Origin: an uncultured Gammaproteobacteria bacterium
GTDB lineage: Bacteria > Pseudomonadota > Gammaproteobacteria > UBA6429 > Thiohalophilaceae
Assembly (NCBI GenBank): GCA_913064945.1
Contig: CAJYAN010000007.1
Span: 124,001 to 188,000 of the forward strand
DNA: 64,000 nt
Direction: 5' to 3'
Shown: positions 7,699 to 17,641 of the stretch, in pieces
How the letters are laid out: the number at the start of each line of letters is the position of its first letter
Numbering within the stretch: position 1 is the stretch's first letter
Position numbers and translations under genes: made by a program
Notes under the pieces: generated by a model
The model's database searches: none
What the model saw: only the letters and a program-made list of their open reading frames with translations
Told to the model about the DNA's origin: nothing

Positions 7699-8901
7699 AT
7701 GCTGATACATATTGATATGGATGAGTTCTTTGCCGCAGTGGAGACGCTCGATCACCCGGAGTTGGCCGGCAAGGCTGTAATTGTCGGTGGCAACCCGCAG
7801 GGGCGTGGGGTGGTCTCTACCGCCAATTATGCGGCCCGCAGGTTTGGTGTTCACAGTGCCATGCCCATGGCGCAGGCGATTCGTCTGTGCCCACAGGCGG
7901 TCGTGCGTCGGGGACGTATGGCGCGTTACCAGGAGATCTCCAGCCAGATTCACGCCATTTTTGCCCGCTATACCCCGGAAATAGAGCCTTTATCACTGGA
8001 TGAAGCCTTTCTGGGTATCAGTGGTAGTGAAAAACTCTTCGGTAGCCCGGTGCAGATAGGCCGACGTATCAAGCAGGATATCCAGACGGAACTGGGCCTG
8101 ATTGCCTCGGTCGGTGTGGCGCCGACCAAGTTTATCGCCAAGATTGCCTCCGACCTGGACAAGCCGGACGGCTTTGTCTTTGTTGCCCCTGAACAGGTGC
8201 AGGACTTTCTGGACCCGCTGCCGGTGGCGCGCCTGTGGGGCGTGGGCAAGGTCACCGGGGCGGTGTTTGAGCGCCTGGGTATTCGCACCATTGGCCAGGT
8301 GCGCCAGCAGTCACCACAGTTGATGCAGCGCTATTTCGGTAATATGGGCGCTCATCTGCTGGAGCTGGCCAATGGCATCGACCCTCGACCGGTGGTGAGC
8401 GAGCGCCAGGCCAAGTCCATCTCCAATGAAACCACCTTCCCCATCGATGTGGTCGATGCCGAGGTGCTGCGGGCAAAACTCATGGGGCTTTGCGAGCAGG
8501 TCAGTGGCCGTCTACGACAGCAGGGCCTGAAAGGTCGAACGGTACAGCTTAAATTACGCTACCCCGACTTTCAGACCCTGAGCCGCGCCCGCCGCCTGCC
8601 ACAGGCGAGCGACCATACCGACGAGATCTGGCAAACCTGCTGGCAGCTGTTTCGTGACAACTGGCGCGCAGGCCAGGCTATACGACTCATCGGTATGGGG
8701 ATGAGCGGCCTGGACGAGGCTGCGCCAGCGACGAGCCGGCAGGCGGACTTATTTACCGCGCCACAGAAACAACACTTGCAGGTGATTGACACGATCACCG
8801 ATGATATCCAGTCGCGTTATGGTCATCACGCCTTGCAGCGTGGTACCAGTCTTCGCTCGCAGCGAACGCTGTCCGAAAAATTGAAGCCCAAAGCAAAGTA
8901 A
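7699..8901 (+). CDS. dinB: DNA polymerase IV (Y-family)
   Basis: Error-prone translesion polymerase. The N-terminal palm motif IDMDEFFAAVE provides the first metal-binding Asp, and SLDEAFLGI the second acidic pair. ASVGVAPTKFIAKIASDLDKP is the family helix before the thumb, and the little-finger domain follows. At 400 residues it is longer than E. coli DinB. A likely beta-clamp-binding peptide, QADLF, lies at residues 348-352 in the C-terminal tail. No clear LexA box was seen upstream. The 12-base gap to pepN, with a strong ribosome site in it, suggests cotranscription. Confidence 0.93.
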   Translation: MLIHIDMDEFFAAVETLDHPELAGKAVIVGGNPQGRGVVSTANYAARRFGVHSAMPMAQAIRLCPQAVVRRGRMARYQEISSQIHAIFARYTPEIEPLSLDEAFLGISGSEKLFGSPVQIGRRIKQDIQTELGLIASVGVAPTKFIAKIASDLDKPDGFVFVAPEQVQDFLDPLPVARLWGVGKVTGAVFERLGIRTIGQVRQQSPQLMQRYFGNMGAHLLELANGIDPRPVVSERQAKSISNETTFPIDVVDAEVLRAKLMGLCEQVSGRLRQQGLKGRTVQLKLRYPDFQTLSRARRLPQASDHTDEIWQTCWQLFRDNWRAGQAIRLIGMGMSGLDEAAPATSRQADLFTAPQKQHLQVIDTITDDIQSRYGHHALQRGTSLRSQRTLSEKLKPKAK

Positions 8902-8913
8902 CAGGAGTAACCC

Positions 8914-11583
8914 ATGATGGATCGTCCCGAAGTGGAAACCGCTGGCAGTCCTCGTACCATCTTCTTAAAGGATTATCAGCCCCCCGCCTATTGGGTGGAC
9001 AGGGTCGAACTGGAGTTTGACCTGACGGCCGATAAGACCCTGGTCAGCGCTGCCATGCACTGTCGCCGAAATTCGGCTGTTGCCGATGACAAAACACCAC
9101 TGGCGCTGGACGGCCAGTTATTACACTTACAGTCAGTGAGTGTGGATGCTCAGATGCTGAAGCCTGACGATTATACGGTTACGGCCGAGCAGTTGATCAT
9201 TCATCAGGTACCGGCAGAGTTTATTTTACAGACCGAGGTTGAGATTAATCCGGCACAAAACACCGCCCTGGAAGGCCTGTACCAGTCGAGCCAGATGCTC
9301 TGTACTCAGTGCGAGGCGCAGGGCTTTCGCCGTATTACCTATTTCCCCGATCGCCCTGATGTGATGTCGCGTTATCAGGTGACGCTACGCGCGGATAAAA
9401 AGATGTATCCGATCCTGTTGGCCAATGGTAACCCGATTGAAAAAGGTGACCTGGCAGAGGGTCGCCACTATGTGGTCTGGCAGGACCCGTCGTTAAAACC
9501 CAGTTATCTGTTTGCCATTGTCGCCGGGCAGCTGGTGTATCAGGAGGATCACTTCACCACCATGTCGGGTCGACAGGTGTTATTGCAGATCTATGTTGAG
9601 GAAGAAAATAAACACAAATGCGATCATGCCCTGGCGTCACTCAAACAGGCCATGCAATGGGATGAGGAAGTCTATGGTCGTGAATATGACCTGGATATTT
9701 TTATGATTGTGGCCGTCAATGACTTCAACATGGGGGCCATGGAAAACAAGGGTCTGAATATTTTCAATGCCTCCTGTGTGTTAGCCAGTCCTGAAACGGC
9801 CACCGATAATGATTATTATAATATCCAGAGCATTATCGGCCACGAATATTTTCATAATTGGTCCGGTAACCGCGTCACCTGTCGTGACTGGTTTCAGTTA
9901 AGCCTCAAAGAAGGTTTTACCGTGTTTCGCGACCAGGAATTTTCTGCCGACCTCAACTCACGCGGCGTTAAACGCATCGATGACGTCAACATGCTGCGCA
10001 CGCACCAGTTTGCCGAAGATGCCGGCCCCATGGCGCACCCGGTACGCCCGGATCAGTATATTGAGATCAGCAATTTTTATACGGTCACCGTGTATGAAAA
10101 AGGTGCAGAAGTCGTGCGTATGATTCGTAACCTGGTGGGTGAGCAGGGCTTTCGCCGCGGCACAGACCTGTATTTTAGTCGCTATGATGGTCAGGCGGTG
10201 ACGACGGATGACTTTGTCAAGGTGATGGAAGAGGCCAATGGTATTGACCTGACACTGTTTAAACGCTGGTACGAACAGGCGGGCACACCGGAGCTTAATG
10301 TGCAGGGCGTCTTTGATGCCGCGAAGCAGACGTATACCCTGACGGTCAAACAGCAGACACCCGCCACGCCCAATCAGAAAGACAAACAGCCATTGCATAT
10401 CCCGCTGGCAGTCGGCTTGCTGGATGAGCAAGGTGCAGACATATCTTTGACACTGACAGGCGAGTCGGCCAGTGATCAGAAGACCCGGGTTCTGGAGCTA
10501 CGTGAGACCGAACAATCCTTTGAATTTACGAATATCGATAGTGCTCCGGTACCGTCATTGCTGCGTGGTTTTTCGGCTCCGGTCAAATTACATATGGAAC
10601 GTGGTGATGCCGAACTGGCCTTTTTGATGGCACATGACAGTGATGCCTTTAATCGCTGGGATGCCGCCCAGCAATTGATGATCAAGACCCTGCTGGAGAT
10701 GGTGGGACAGTATCAGTCCGGAGAGGAACTCCAGGTGCCCGCCATGCTGCTTAATGCCCTGGGCCATGCCCTGCGCGAACCACAGCAGGACCCGGCGCTA
10801 CTGGATCGTCTGCTAGGCCTGCCCTCGGAAAATTATCTTGCCGATCAAATGGCCGTCATCGATGTGGATGCCATTCATGCCGCGCGTGAACACCTGTTTG
10901 TAGCCATCGCCCATAGCTTGCAGGACGACTTGTTAACACTCTATAAGACGAACAACGTGCAAGGTGCTTATCGCTTCCATGCCGATGATATGGCAAAGCG
11001 TGCCCTGCGGAACCATTGTCTGGCCTTTCTCGCCGCCTTACAAACGGATGACATGTTTGACCTGTGTCAGCAGCATTTTGCCGAGGCCAGTAATATGACC
11101 GATAGCCTGGCGGTATTGAACATCATGACAGACTATGACACGCCTGTACGCGAAGGCCTGTTACAGGCATTTTTTGCACAGTGGCAGCATGATGCCCTGG
11201 TGATGGACAAGTGGTTTGCGACGCAGGCATTATCTTCTTTACCGGATACCCTGAGCAGGGTAAAGGCACTGATGCAACATCCCCTGTTTACACTACGCAA
11301 TCCAAACCGGGTACGATCCCTCATCGCACGTTTCTGCTTTGCCAATCCCGTGCACTTCCATGCGGCAGATGGCAGTGGCTATCGTTTTTTTGCTGAGCAG
11401 ATTATTGCCCTGGATAAACTCAATCCGCAGGTCACCGCGCGTATCTTACAGGCCATGAGTCGCTGGCGGCGTTACGATACCGCACGACAGGAACTAATGG
11501 CGGAACAGTTGCGGCGGATTCAACAGCAGGAAAGCCTATCGAAGGATGCCAGCGAGGTTGTAAGCAAGATCCTCAAGGCCTGA
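8914..11583 (+). CDS. pepN: aminopeptidase N, M1 family zinc metallopeptidase
   Basis: Cytoplasmic broad-specificity aminopeptidase that removes N-terminal residues from peptides. The 889-residue length and domain order match the E. coli-type PepN. The exopeptidase motif GAMEN lies near residues 274-278, and the zinc site is His310-Glu311-xx-His314 with Glu333 (LKEGFT) as third ligand. The long C-terminal helical domain runs from about residue 550. AGGAG precedes an ATGATG start. It appears to form an operon with dinB. Its stop codon abuts the stop codon of the convergent GGDEF gene with no bases between. Confidence 0.96.
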   Translation: MMDRPEVETAGSPRTIFLKDYQPPAYWVDRVELEFDLTADKTLVSAAMHCRRNSAVADDKTPLALDGQLLHLQSVSVDAQMLKPDDYTVTAEQLIIHQVPAEFILQTEVEINPAQNTALEGLYQSSQMLCTQCEAQGFRRITYFPDRPDVMSRYQVTLRADKKMYPILLANGNPIEKGDLAEGRHYVVWQDPSLKPSYLFAIVAGQLVYQEDHFTTMSGRQVLLQIYVEEENKHKCDHALASLKQAMQWDEEVYGREYDLDIFMIVAVNDFNMGAMENKGLNIFNASCVLASPETATDNDYYNIQSIIGHEYFHNWSGNRVTCRDWFQLSLKEGFTVFRDQEFSADLNSRGVKRIDDVNMLRTHQFAEDAGPMAHPVRPDQYIEISNFYTVTVYEKGAEVVRMIRNLVGEQGFRRGTDLYFSRYDGQAVTTDDFVKVMEEANGIDLTLFKRWYEQAGTPELNVQGVFDAAKQTYTLTVKQQTPATPNQKDKQPLHIPLAVGLLDEQGADISLTLTGESASDQKTRVLELRETEQSFEFTNIDSAPVPSLLRGFSAPVKLHMERGDAELAFLMAHDSDAFNRWDAAQQLMIKTLLEMVGQYQSGEELQVPAMLLNALGHALREPQQDPALLDRLLGLPSENYLADQMAVIDVDAIHAAREHLFVAIAHSLQDDLLTLYKTNNVQGAYRFHADDMAKRALRNHCLAFLAALQTDDMFDLCQQHFAEASNMTDSLAVLNIMTDYDTPVREGLLQAFFAQWQHDALVMDKWFATQALSSLPDTLSRVKALMQHPLFTLRNPNRVRSLIARFCFANPVHFHAADGSGYRFFAEQIIALDKLNPQVTARILQAMSRWRRYDTARQELMAEQLRRIQQQESLSKDASEVVSKILKA

Positions 11584-12807
11584 TCAGGCAACGACTTTAT
11601 TGCGACCGGTTTTTTTTGCTTTGTAGAGCGCCTTGTCGGCAGACTTGAGGACATCCTGGGGGCAGTCGTGATGCGTTGACCTCTCTGCGATGCCAATACT
11701 GATCGTCACGTTGATGCGCTGTACCCTGGTACGCGGGCGTGGTTTGTTAGGTTTGTTTTTAGGCCGCAACCGACTGCGTTGAATAAAAGGTTTATTGGCA
11801 ACCCGTTCACGGAGTGATTCGAGCATCAATATGGCATCATCGGCGTCCTTGCCCTGAAAGACGATAACAAATTCTTCACCACCAAAGCGATAGGCTTTGC
11901 CACCACCATGCACCTTACGCAACTGACCGGCCACCATGCGCAAGACCTGATCGCCAACATCGTGACCATAGTTATCATTAATTTTTTTGAAAAAATCGAT
12001 ATCGACAACGGCCAGCGAATAGCGACGGCCCAGGTTGTTCATATGTTGTTTTAGCGCCCGGCGAGTCGGAAGGTGAGTCAGCTCATCCAGATAGGCCAGA
12101 TTATAGGAGTTGAGGACAATGGCGAATAAACAGGCGAGGCTGGCAATGGTGAAATAGAGACTACTCAGCCAGGGTGTCTGTACATAATTCAGGGCAAGTA
12201 AAATACTCAACAACATCGCCCAGCGGCCGGCATGCAAAACGGATTGCTGAAAAAAAGTCTGCAAGGCGAATAGTAAAAGGCCGGTAAATATAAGCAACAG
12301 ACCCAAAAAATTGATTTTGCTAAGATGTAGTAACGGCCAGGTGACGGGTGAATAGTTGAAAAAAGATTCCAGGTGGTAATCTGGTTGATGAACGAGCCAG
12401 AATAAAATGCTCGCCTCCAGACAGGTCAAGACGAGTCGCCAAAGGCCATGACTGCTCAGTATACCGCGGTCGCTTAGCAGGCTATGCAATATCAGGTTAA
12501 GTGGTAATAGGAAATACAGGCCGGCAAAGAGCAGTGAAACATTGACATTGGCTGACGGCTGCCAGGCGAGTGATTGCAGACCAAGGTAGGCGAGGCCGAT
12601 GACGATGAAAATATAAAAGTCTCGTGCATTCTTAAAGCCCCAGCTCAGTAATAAGCCGATCGCCACTATCACATAGGGCAATTGTGGTGCCGGTGTCAGC
12701 AGGCGATATTGCTGTGCCAATGAAGCGTTCTGTAACAGGTAGACCAGGATAAGCAACAGGCTGGGCAGACCGAGTGCGATTAATAGACGTTTGGTGAGTA
12801 AATTCAC
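11584..12807 (-). CDS. membrane diguanylate cyclase (GGDEF)
   Basis: Predicted to make cyclic di-GMP at the inner membrane. The N-terminal 225 residues form about seven or eight hydrophobic segments with no known sensor signature. The C-terminal GGDEF domain has the expected VVDIDFFKKINDNYGHD metal/base-binding motif and an intact catalytic RFGGEEF. The inhibitory I-site RxxD five residues upstream is missing (HGGG instead), so product inhibition through that site is unlikely. It starts with GTG at 12807, with a weak ribosome site. The stop codon abuts that of the convergent pepN. Confidence 0.9.
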   Translation of the reverse strand: MNLLTKRLLIALGLPSLLLILVYLLQNASLAQQYRLLTPAPQLPYVIVAIGLLLSWGFKNARDFYIFIVIGLAYLGLQSLAWQPSANVNVSLLFAGLYFLLPLNLILHSLLSDRGILSSHGLWRLVLTCLEASILFWLVHQPDYHLESFFNYSPVTWPLLHLSKINFLGLLLIFTGLLLFALQTFFQQSVLHAGRWAMLLSILLALNYVQTPWLSSLYFTIASLACLFAIVLNSYNLAYLDELTHLPTRRALKQHMNNLGRRYSLAVVDIDFFKKINDNYGHDVGDQVLRMVAGQLRKVHGGGKAYRFGGEEFVIVFQGKDADDAILMLESLRERVANKPFIQRSRLRPKNKPNKPRPRTRVQRINVTISIGIAERSTHHDCPQDVLKSADKALYKAKKTGRNKVVA

Positions 12808-12906
12808 TACCGGATTTTAGCCTGAGTTCAGAGTTTATTATTAGGCGGCCTGGGCATTTCGAATTCAGCGCAAGGGCGGGTGCTGGAGCCGTGGCGGCGG
12901 TTGATG

Positions 12907-13965
12907 CTACCTATTTTTTTGGGCGAAATCGAGCATGCGGCTTACGGAGGAAAGCGCCTCGCGCCTGACAGCCTCATTAATGAAAATTTCGTTTGTGCCA
13001 CTACGCAGGGTCTCAGCCAGATTGTTGAGACTATTCATGGCCATCCAGGGACAGTGTGCACAGCTACGGCAGGTCGCGCCCATACCGGCATTCGGGGCTT
13101 CGATAAGTGTCTTATCAGGCGCCGCCTGCTTCATTTTATAGAATATGCCATTGTCGGTCGCCACGATAAATGTTGAGCAGTCACTCTGTTTGACCGCATT
13201 GATAAGCCCGGTGGTGGAACCCACCACATCGGCCAGGGCAATGACCTCGGGAGGCGATTCCGGGTGAACCAGTACCATGGCTTGGGGGTGCTGCTGTTTC
13301 AGGGTGGCAAGCTCAATGGCCTTGAAGCGCTCATGCACAACGCAGGAACCCTGCCACAGGATCATGTCCGCACCGGTAACCTGCTGCACATAACTCCCCA
13401 GATATTTGTCTGGTGCCCAGAGAATTTTTTTACCCTGTTCCGCCAGATGCCGGACGACCTTTTCGGCGATGCTGGAGGTAACGACCCAGTCGGCACGGGC
13501 TTTGACTTCGGCACTGGTATTGGCATAGACCACAACCGTTCGGTCGGGGTGCGCGTCGCAGAAGGCATTAAAGGCATCCGCTGGGCAACCGAGATCCAGC
13601 GAACACTCCGCCTCCAGGGTTGGCATCAGGACACGTTTTTCGGGGTTGAGGATTTTGGCGGTCTCTCCCATAAAACGCACGCCAGCCACCACCAGGGTAG
13701 AGGCCGTGTGTTTATGACCAAAACGGGCCATCTCCAGCGAATCCGAGACAAAGCCACCGGTTTCATCGGCCAGCATTTGCAGGTCGTCATCGGTATAGTA
13801 GTGAGCAACCAATACGGCATCTTTGCTTTTTAGGAGGGCTTTGATCTCGGTAATGCGCTGCTCGCGCTCGGCCTCGGTCAATGCGGCGGCGGGCTGCACA
13901 CGCTCTGCCTGCTGACGAATATTATCAGTATCAATGGCAGGAAACTTTTCGGCGGCTACGTTCAT
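12907..13965 (-). CDS. nadA: quinolinate synthase
   Basis: NadA condenses iminoaspartate with dihydroxyacetone phosphate to quinolinate in de novo NAD synthesis, using a [4Fe-4S] cluster. The 352-residue protein has the three family cysteines: Cys121 ([10 protein letters not shown] region), a Cys near 208 ([11 protein letters not shown]) and the C-terminal CRSCAHC motif. [17 protein letters not shown] near the N-terminus and the TTGLINAV region are also typical. No nadB or nadC is nearby. The 134-base gap on its 5' side separates it from a divergent gene and should hold promoters. Confidence 0.97.
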   Translation of the reverse strand: MNVAAEKFPAIDTDNIRQQAERVQPAAALTEAEREQRITEIKALLKSKDAVLVAHYYTDDDLQMLADETGGFVSDSLEMARFGHKHTASTLVVAGVRFMGETAKILNPEKRVLMPTLEAECSLDLGCPADAFNAFCDAHPDRTVVVYANTSAEVKARADWVVTSSIAEKVVRHLAEQGKKILWAPDKYLGSYVQQVTGADMILWQGSCVVHERFKAIELATLKQQHPQAMVLVHPESPPEVIALADVVGSTTGLINAVKQSDCSTFIVATDNGIFYKMKQAAPDKTLIEAPNAGMGATCRSCAHCPWMAMNSLNNLAETLRSGTNEIFINEAVRREALSSVSRMLDFAQKNR

Positions 13966-14098
13966 AAATTCAAATCAGGCCTTATGAGCGAAAATTAAGT
14001 TATCTATTATATAGGGGGTTATTACTTGAATGCCAAGTAGCAATGTCATTTTATGACTCCCCACGGACCCACAGAGGGGTCAAACTGCGCATGTTACA

Positions 14099-14827
14099 GT
14101 GATTTTTGTTATGATAATGTCAATAATAAAAAATACACAGGGTGTGCTGGTGGAGAATAAAAAGGTCCTCGATAAGATCTGTAAATGCCTGCGGCTGGCG
14201 GAGTCAGGTAATCCCCATGAAGCGGCCATGGCCATGCGTCAGGCACAGGGCCTGATGAAGAAATACAATATTCGAGAAGATCAGGTCCTGGCCGCGTCAG
14301 TCAGTGAATCGGTCAAAAGTATCGCGGGTACGGTTAACCCGCCATTCTGGGTGTTGGCGCTTTCGAATATGGTTGCCGAGGCGTTTGCCTGCCAGGCTTT
14401 TGTAGCTCGACGCACCGGTCAGGCCTCGCGTTTTCATTTTATTGGCATGGGCTATGGACCGGAAGTCGCCGCTTATACTTTTGCGGTACTACATCGACAA
14501 CTCAAACGCGCCCGGCAGGACTATATTCAGCAGCTGCAGGTCGAGGTCAAGGCTGAGAAGACTCGGCGGGGCAATGTCTTTGCCCAGGCCTGGCTGTATC
14601 GGGCGGCGCGAACCGTCTCGGCGTTTAGTGATAGTCATGAGGGCAAGGAGGCGATTGAGGCCTATATCCGTGAGCAATATGGTGAGTTAGGCAGCTTTTC
14701 CCGCTCCCCCGCCTTGACAGATGCGGGTAATAATACCGATGTTATCTCCGGCATGCGTGCTGCAGACGGGGTTAGTCTGTATAAGCCAATGCATCAGAAA
14801 GACCCGTCACCGAGGCTAAGTCGCTGA
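14099..14827 (+). CDS. DUF2786-type protein
   Basis: Cytoplasmic protein of up to 242 residues. The N-terminal 40 or so residues after KKVLDKICKCLRLAESGNPHEAAMAMRQAQ match the DUF2786 domain, found in bacterial and phage proteins of unknown role. The middle holds a moderately conserved alpha/beta region ending near residue 190 and the tail is low in structure. The true start is uncertain: the longest frame begins at GTG 14099, ATG 14117 is possible, and the domain itself begins just after GTGs at 14144 and 14150, which have AGGG upstream. No function can be assigned. Confidence 0.75.
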   Translation: MIFVMIMSIIKNTQGVLVENKKVLDKICKCLRLAESGNPHEAAMAMRQAQGLMKKYNIREDQVLAASVSESVKSIAGTVNPPFWVLALSNMVAEAFACQAFVARRTGQASRFHFIGMGYGPEVAAYTFAVLHRQLKRARQDYIQQLQVEVKAEKTRRGNVFAQAWLYRAARTVSAFSDSHEGKEAIEAYIREQYGELGSFSRSPALTDAGNNTDVISGMRAADGVSLYKPMHQKDPSPRLSR

Positions 14828-14955
14828 TTTTCCCTTTCTTATTCATCACCATAGGCTAGACTTCAGTTAGGCACGGATTGACCGTGTTTTGAATCCATAT
14901 TAATAATAGACATGGTATGGTTGTATACCGCGATGTGGGAGCGGTGTGTAATTTT

Positions 14956-15906
14956 ATGACTGCAGTTTTGACGTATAAATTGGGTGAACTGCTTCAGCGG
15001 GTGCCCTGTAAAACCGTAATGACCGTCGGACGGGACAAGAATAGCGATATTGTCCTGACAGATTTGCGCGTCTCACGAAATCATGCCATGGTCAGACGTA
15101 TTGGACACGGGGACTATTATCTGGTCGATGGCGGCAGTGCCAACGGCAGTTTCATCAATAAACATCGTGTCACCATGCCGACCTTATTAAAAAATGGCGA
15201 CTGTATATCAATCGGCGATAATGATTTTCGTTTTGAGCAGCAGACGGAGACACACCAGGGGATCGATACTCTATCGATGCAGGAAACGATTGTGCACGAT
15301 AGTCCGGTCATCAAGCAAATTACTATTCTGGTCGCCGATATCCGTGGTTTTACCGCATTGTCAGAACAGTTACCGATTAAAACCCTGACACGTCTGATGA
15401 ATCGCTGGTTTACTGATGTCAGTGACGTCATCTTAAAAAACAATGGCATGGTCGATAAATTTATCGGCGACTGTGTCTTTGCCCGCTGGGAGACAGAGAC
15501 TGATAAAGCCATGACCGTGCGACAGGCACTGAGATCGGCGTGCATGATTAATGCGGTCACGCGGGAGCTAAATCAGACATTTTCTGAATTGCCAGAGCAA
15601 ATCCGAATCGGTGTTGGCATCAATACCGGTGCCGCTTCGGTCGGGATTGGTCAGGATAATAGCGCGCTGGGTGATGCGGTCAATATTGCCTTTCGGCTTG
15701 AAAGCGCTACCAAGAAGCTGGGCAAGGATATTGTCATGAGCGAGAGTGCCTACAAACATTTACCGGCCGACTTATGGAAAGGACATGAGCAGCATATTAA
15801 GGTAAAGGGTCGACGGGATCCGGTGAGAATCTGTGCGCTAGACTTTAGCATTGCTGAACAGCTGATCGAAAAATTACACAGGGAAAATACTACCAGGATT
15901 AATTAA
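14956..15906 (+). CDS. FHA domain-class III adenylate/guanylate cyclase
   Basis: A soluble 316-residue nucleotide cyclase. An N-terminal FHA domain (about 8-90; VGRDKNSDIVL, LRVSRNHAMV, GGSANGSFIN) should bind phosphothreonine peptides. The class III catalytic domain (about 120-295) has ILVADIRGFTALS with the first metal Asp, FIGDCVFARWE with the second, and SALGDAVNIAFRLE. It should make cAMP (or cGMP). The ATG at 14956 is chosen because it starts just before the FHA fold; an ATG at 14917 would add 13 residues. A gene for a two-cNMP-domain protein lies 1.7 kb downstream on the other strand. Its stop overlaps that of the convergent gene. Confidence 0.88.
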   Translation: MTAVLTYKLGELLQRVPCKTVMTVGRDKNSDIVLTDLRVSRNHAMVRRIGHGDYYLVDGGSANGSFINKHRVTMPTLLKNGDCISIGDNDFRFEQQTETHQGIDTLSMQETIVHDSPVIKQITILVADIRGFTALSEQLPIKTLTRLMNRWFTDVSDVILKNNGMVDKFIGDCVFARWETETDKAMTVRQALRSACMINAVTRELNQTFSELPEQIRIGVGINTGAASVGIGQDNSALGDAVNIAFRLESATKKLGKDIVMSESAYKHLPADLWKGHEQHIKVKGRRDPVRICALDFSIAEQLIEKLHRENTTRIN

Positions 15907-16316
15907 TCTTTAAATTGGCGTGTACGCTGCATTAATTCCACTTCATTTAAGAGACGCTCCATTTCCAGTTTAATGGAGTTAACAATCTTATTGGCCGCAT
16001 GCGACTTTTCCAGGTCAATATTTTCCAGGCGACTGGATTCCCAGTTTTTCTGGATATCGACGATAAGTTGCGCATCATAATCAGAGATGAAATGTGCCAG
16101 AAAGACATAGGCCTCAATCAGACTGTTACGGATTTTTTCTTCATCCAGTGCGTCACTCTCGAGTAAGCATTTTATGGCAGACTTGATAATTGATTTGTCA
16201 TGCGGCAGGAGAGACTCGGAGAGTCCATACACCGAAGGCTGGGTACTTGACAGTATACGGCCATAATCATTGAGAATGATCTGGGCCTCGATAATCGAAA
16301 GCGTTTTAGCAGGCAT
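15903..16316 (-). CDS. hypothetical helical protein, 137 aa
   Basis: I do not recognise this family. It is a 137-residue soluble protein with no signal peptide and a heptad-like helical pattern (AAIKCLLESDALDEEKIRNS region; then LEMERLLNEVELMQ near the C-terminus). Its stop codon overlaps the stop of the convergent FHA-cyclase gene by a few bases. Codon use and pattern look genuine. Whether it works with the cyclase is unknown; convergent orientation argues against one operon. Confidence 0.6.
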   Translation of the reverse strand: MPAKTLSIIEAQIILNDYGRILSSTQPSVYGLSESLLPHDKSIIKSAIKCLLESDALDEEKIRNSLIEAYVFLAHFISDYDAQLIVDIQKNWESSRLENIDLEKSHAANKIVNSIKLEMERLLNEVELMQRTRQFKD

Positions 16317-16455
16317 GTGATCTGTCTTTGCGGTGTTCTCGATAATAACGTTTGTCTACAGAGATGAAAAGCGATTTTGTACGGCGTAGCGTCCGAGTAT
16401 GGTCGCTAATTGCCAAATACAGTATCATGCGGCTTTCGAGTTTAGAGCAACACAT

Positions 16456-17166
16456 ATGCAAGATTTTCTCCTTCATCTGACAACCGCTAACCAGCACAAC
16501 AATGTCTGGATAACCTGGGGTGGTTTCCTGTTTTTTCTGGTGATAATACTGAATTTTTCGTTTCCTGCACTGTCACAGAAATGGAAAGAATGGCGAATGG
16601 CGCGATGCATTGATCGTTCGAGTCAGGAGGTGCTGTATGATGTATTTCTGCCTGACGGGCTAGAGAGTGTTCACTACTTTCCATTTATTATTTTGACCCG
16701 GCAGGCAATCATCTTTTTCAAGACCATGCAGTTTCGAGGGATTATTTTTGCCGCTGATGCGATTGATTACTGGACCCAGGTATTGGGTAAGCGTAGTTAC
16801 AAGTTTCATAACCCCATACCGGGACTTGAGGCAGAAATAGCCAGCATCCGGGCCTTTGACAAAAAAGTGGATATTGAAGGCCGCGTGGTTTTTACCAGCG
16901 ACAGCAATTTCCCCAAGGGACGGCCTGCCGCGGTAATGCTGGAAACCGAAATCAAATCATTTCTGGAAGAAAAAATGCAAGGTGAATTATCGGCTCAACT
17001 GACGAAGACCTGGGCTGCGCTTAAAGTGACTGCCGCTGAAGGCCATGCTCAAAAACAGGATAAATTATTAATGGAAAAACCAGCTGTCTTGTCAAGTTTT
17101 CGGTATCGAATGGTCTGGTTGTTCGCGTGTGCGAGTATTGTCTGGCTATTCCTGCGACTGGTATAG
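16456..17166 (+). CDS. hypothetical membrane protein
   Basis: A 236-residue protein with a transmembrane segment near the N-terminus (WGGFLFFLVIILNFSF, about 20-36), a cytoplasmic or periplasmic alpha/beta middle of about 170 residues, and a second membrane segment at the very C-terminus (LFACASIVWLFLRLV). The family is not recognised. The ATG at 16456 is chosen because the extra 19 residues of the longer frame from 16399 are unlike a leader and lie opposite the neighbouring gene's upstream region. It is followed within 11 bases by the TerB-like gene, so the two are probably cotranscribed. Confidence 0.7.
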   Translation: MQDFLLHLTTANQHNNVWITWGGFLFFLVIILNFSFPALSQKWKEWRMARCIDRSSQEVLYDVFLPDGLESVHYFPFIILTRQAIIFFKTMQFRGIIFAADAIDYWTQVLGKRSYKFHNPIPGLEAEIASIRAFDKKVDIEGRVVFTSDSNFPKGRPAAVMLETEIKSFLEEKMQGELSAQLTKTWAALKVTAAEGHAQKQDKLLMEKPAVLSSFRYRMVWLFACASIVWLFLRLV

Positions 17167-17176
17167 GGCTAATTGA

Positions 17177-17626
17177 ATGATTTCGATCAAAGACTGGTTT
17201 CATGAGCATATCCTGCTTTCGGAAGAAGAGGAGGATGCCGAGGTGTTGTTGCAGCGCGCAGCGGCAGTATTATTATGTGAAATTATGCATGCGGATCATG
17301 AAATTGATGCTGCTGAGAAGGTGACCATCCTTGAAGCGATGCAGAATTTTCTGGAGATGTCAGCTGCTGATGCCAGACGACTCTACCATGAAGTACAGAC
17401 CCTCATGCAGGATGTGCTGTCGCTGCAGCAATTCACGTCGTTATTGAATGAACACTACGACGAGGAAAAGAAAATAGAATTATTAGGCTGGTTGTGGCGG
17501 GTGGTCTATGCCGATGGCCAAAAGGATGCCTATGAAGAACATCTGGTCAGAAAGATTGCAGACCTGTTATACATTCGGCATTCAGATTACATCCTGACTC
17601 GTAACAGAGTCGCTAATATAGAATAA
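17177..17626 (+). CDS. TerB-like helical protein
   Basis: A 149-residue all-helical cytoplasmic protein matching the general TerB/co-chaperone DjlA-N pattern: two similar halves, each with acidic residues in loops (LCEIMHADHEIDAAEKVTI and VVYADGQKDAYEEHLVRKIAD). In the TerB family such acidic loops can bind metal. TerB domains occur in tellurite-resistance and stress modules, but no other ter genes are here, so resistance should not be inferred. The gene sits 11 bases after the membrane-protein gene, and its stop is 15 bases from the convergent stop of the cNMP-binding gene. Confidence 0.75.
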   Translation: MISIKDWFHEHILLSEEEEDAEVLLQRAAAVLLCEIMHADHEIDAAEKVTILEAMQNFLEMSAADARRLYHEVQTLMQDVLSLQQFTSLLNEHYDEEKKIELLGWLWRVVYADGQKDAYEEHLVRKIADLLYIRHSDYILTRNRVANIE

Positions 17627-17641
17627 CTCGACTGGCCGAGT

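Noticed and set aside
7620-7699. LexA box upstream of dinB
   Set aside because: No CTGT-N8-ACAG pattern was found.
17177-17626. TerB-like gene as part of a tellurite-resistance operon
   Set aside because: No terA, terC, terD or terZ-like gene is nearby.
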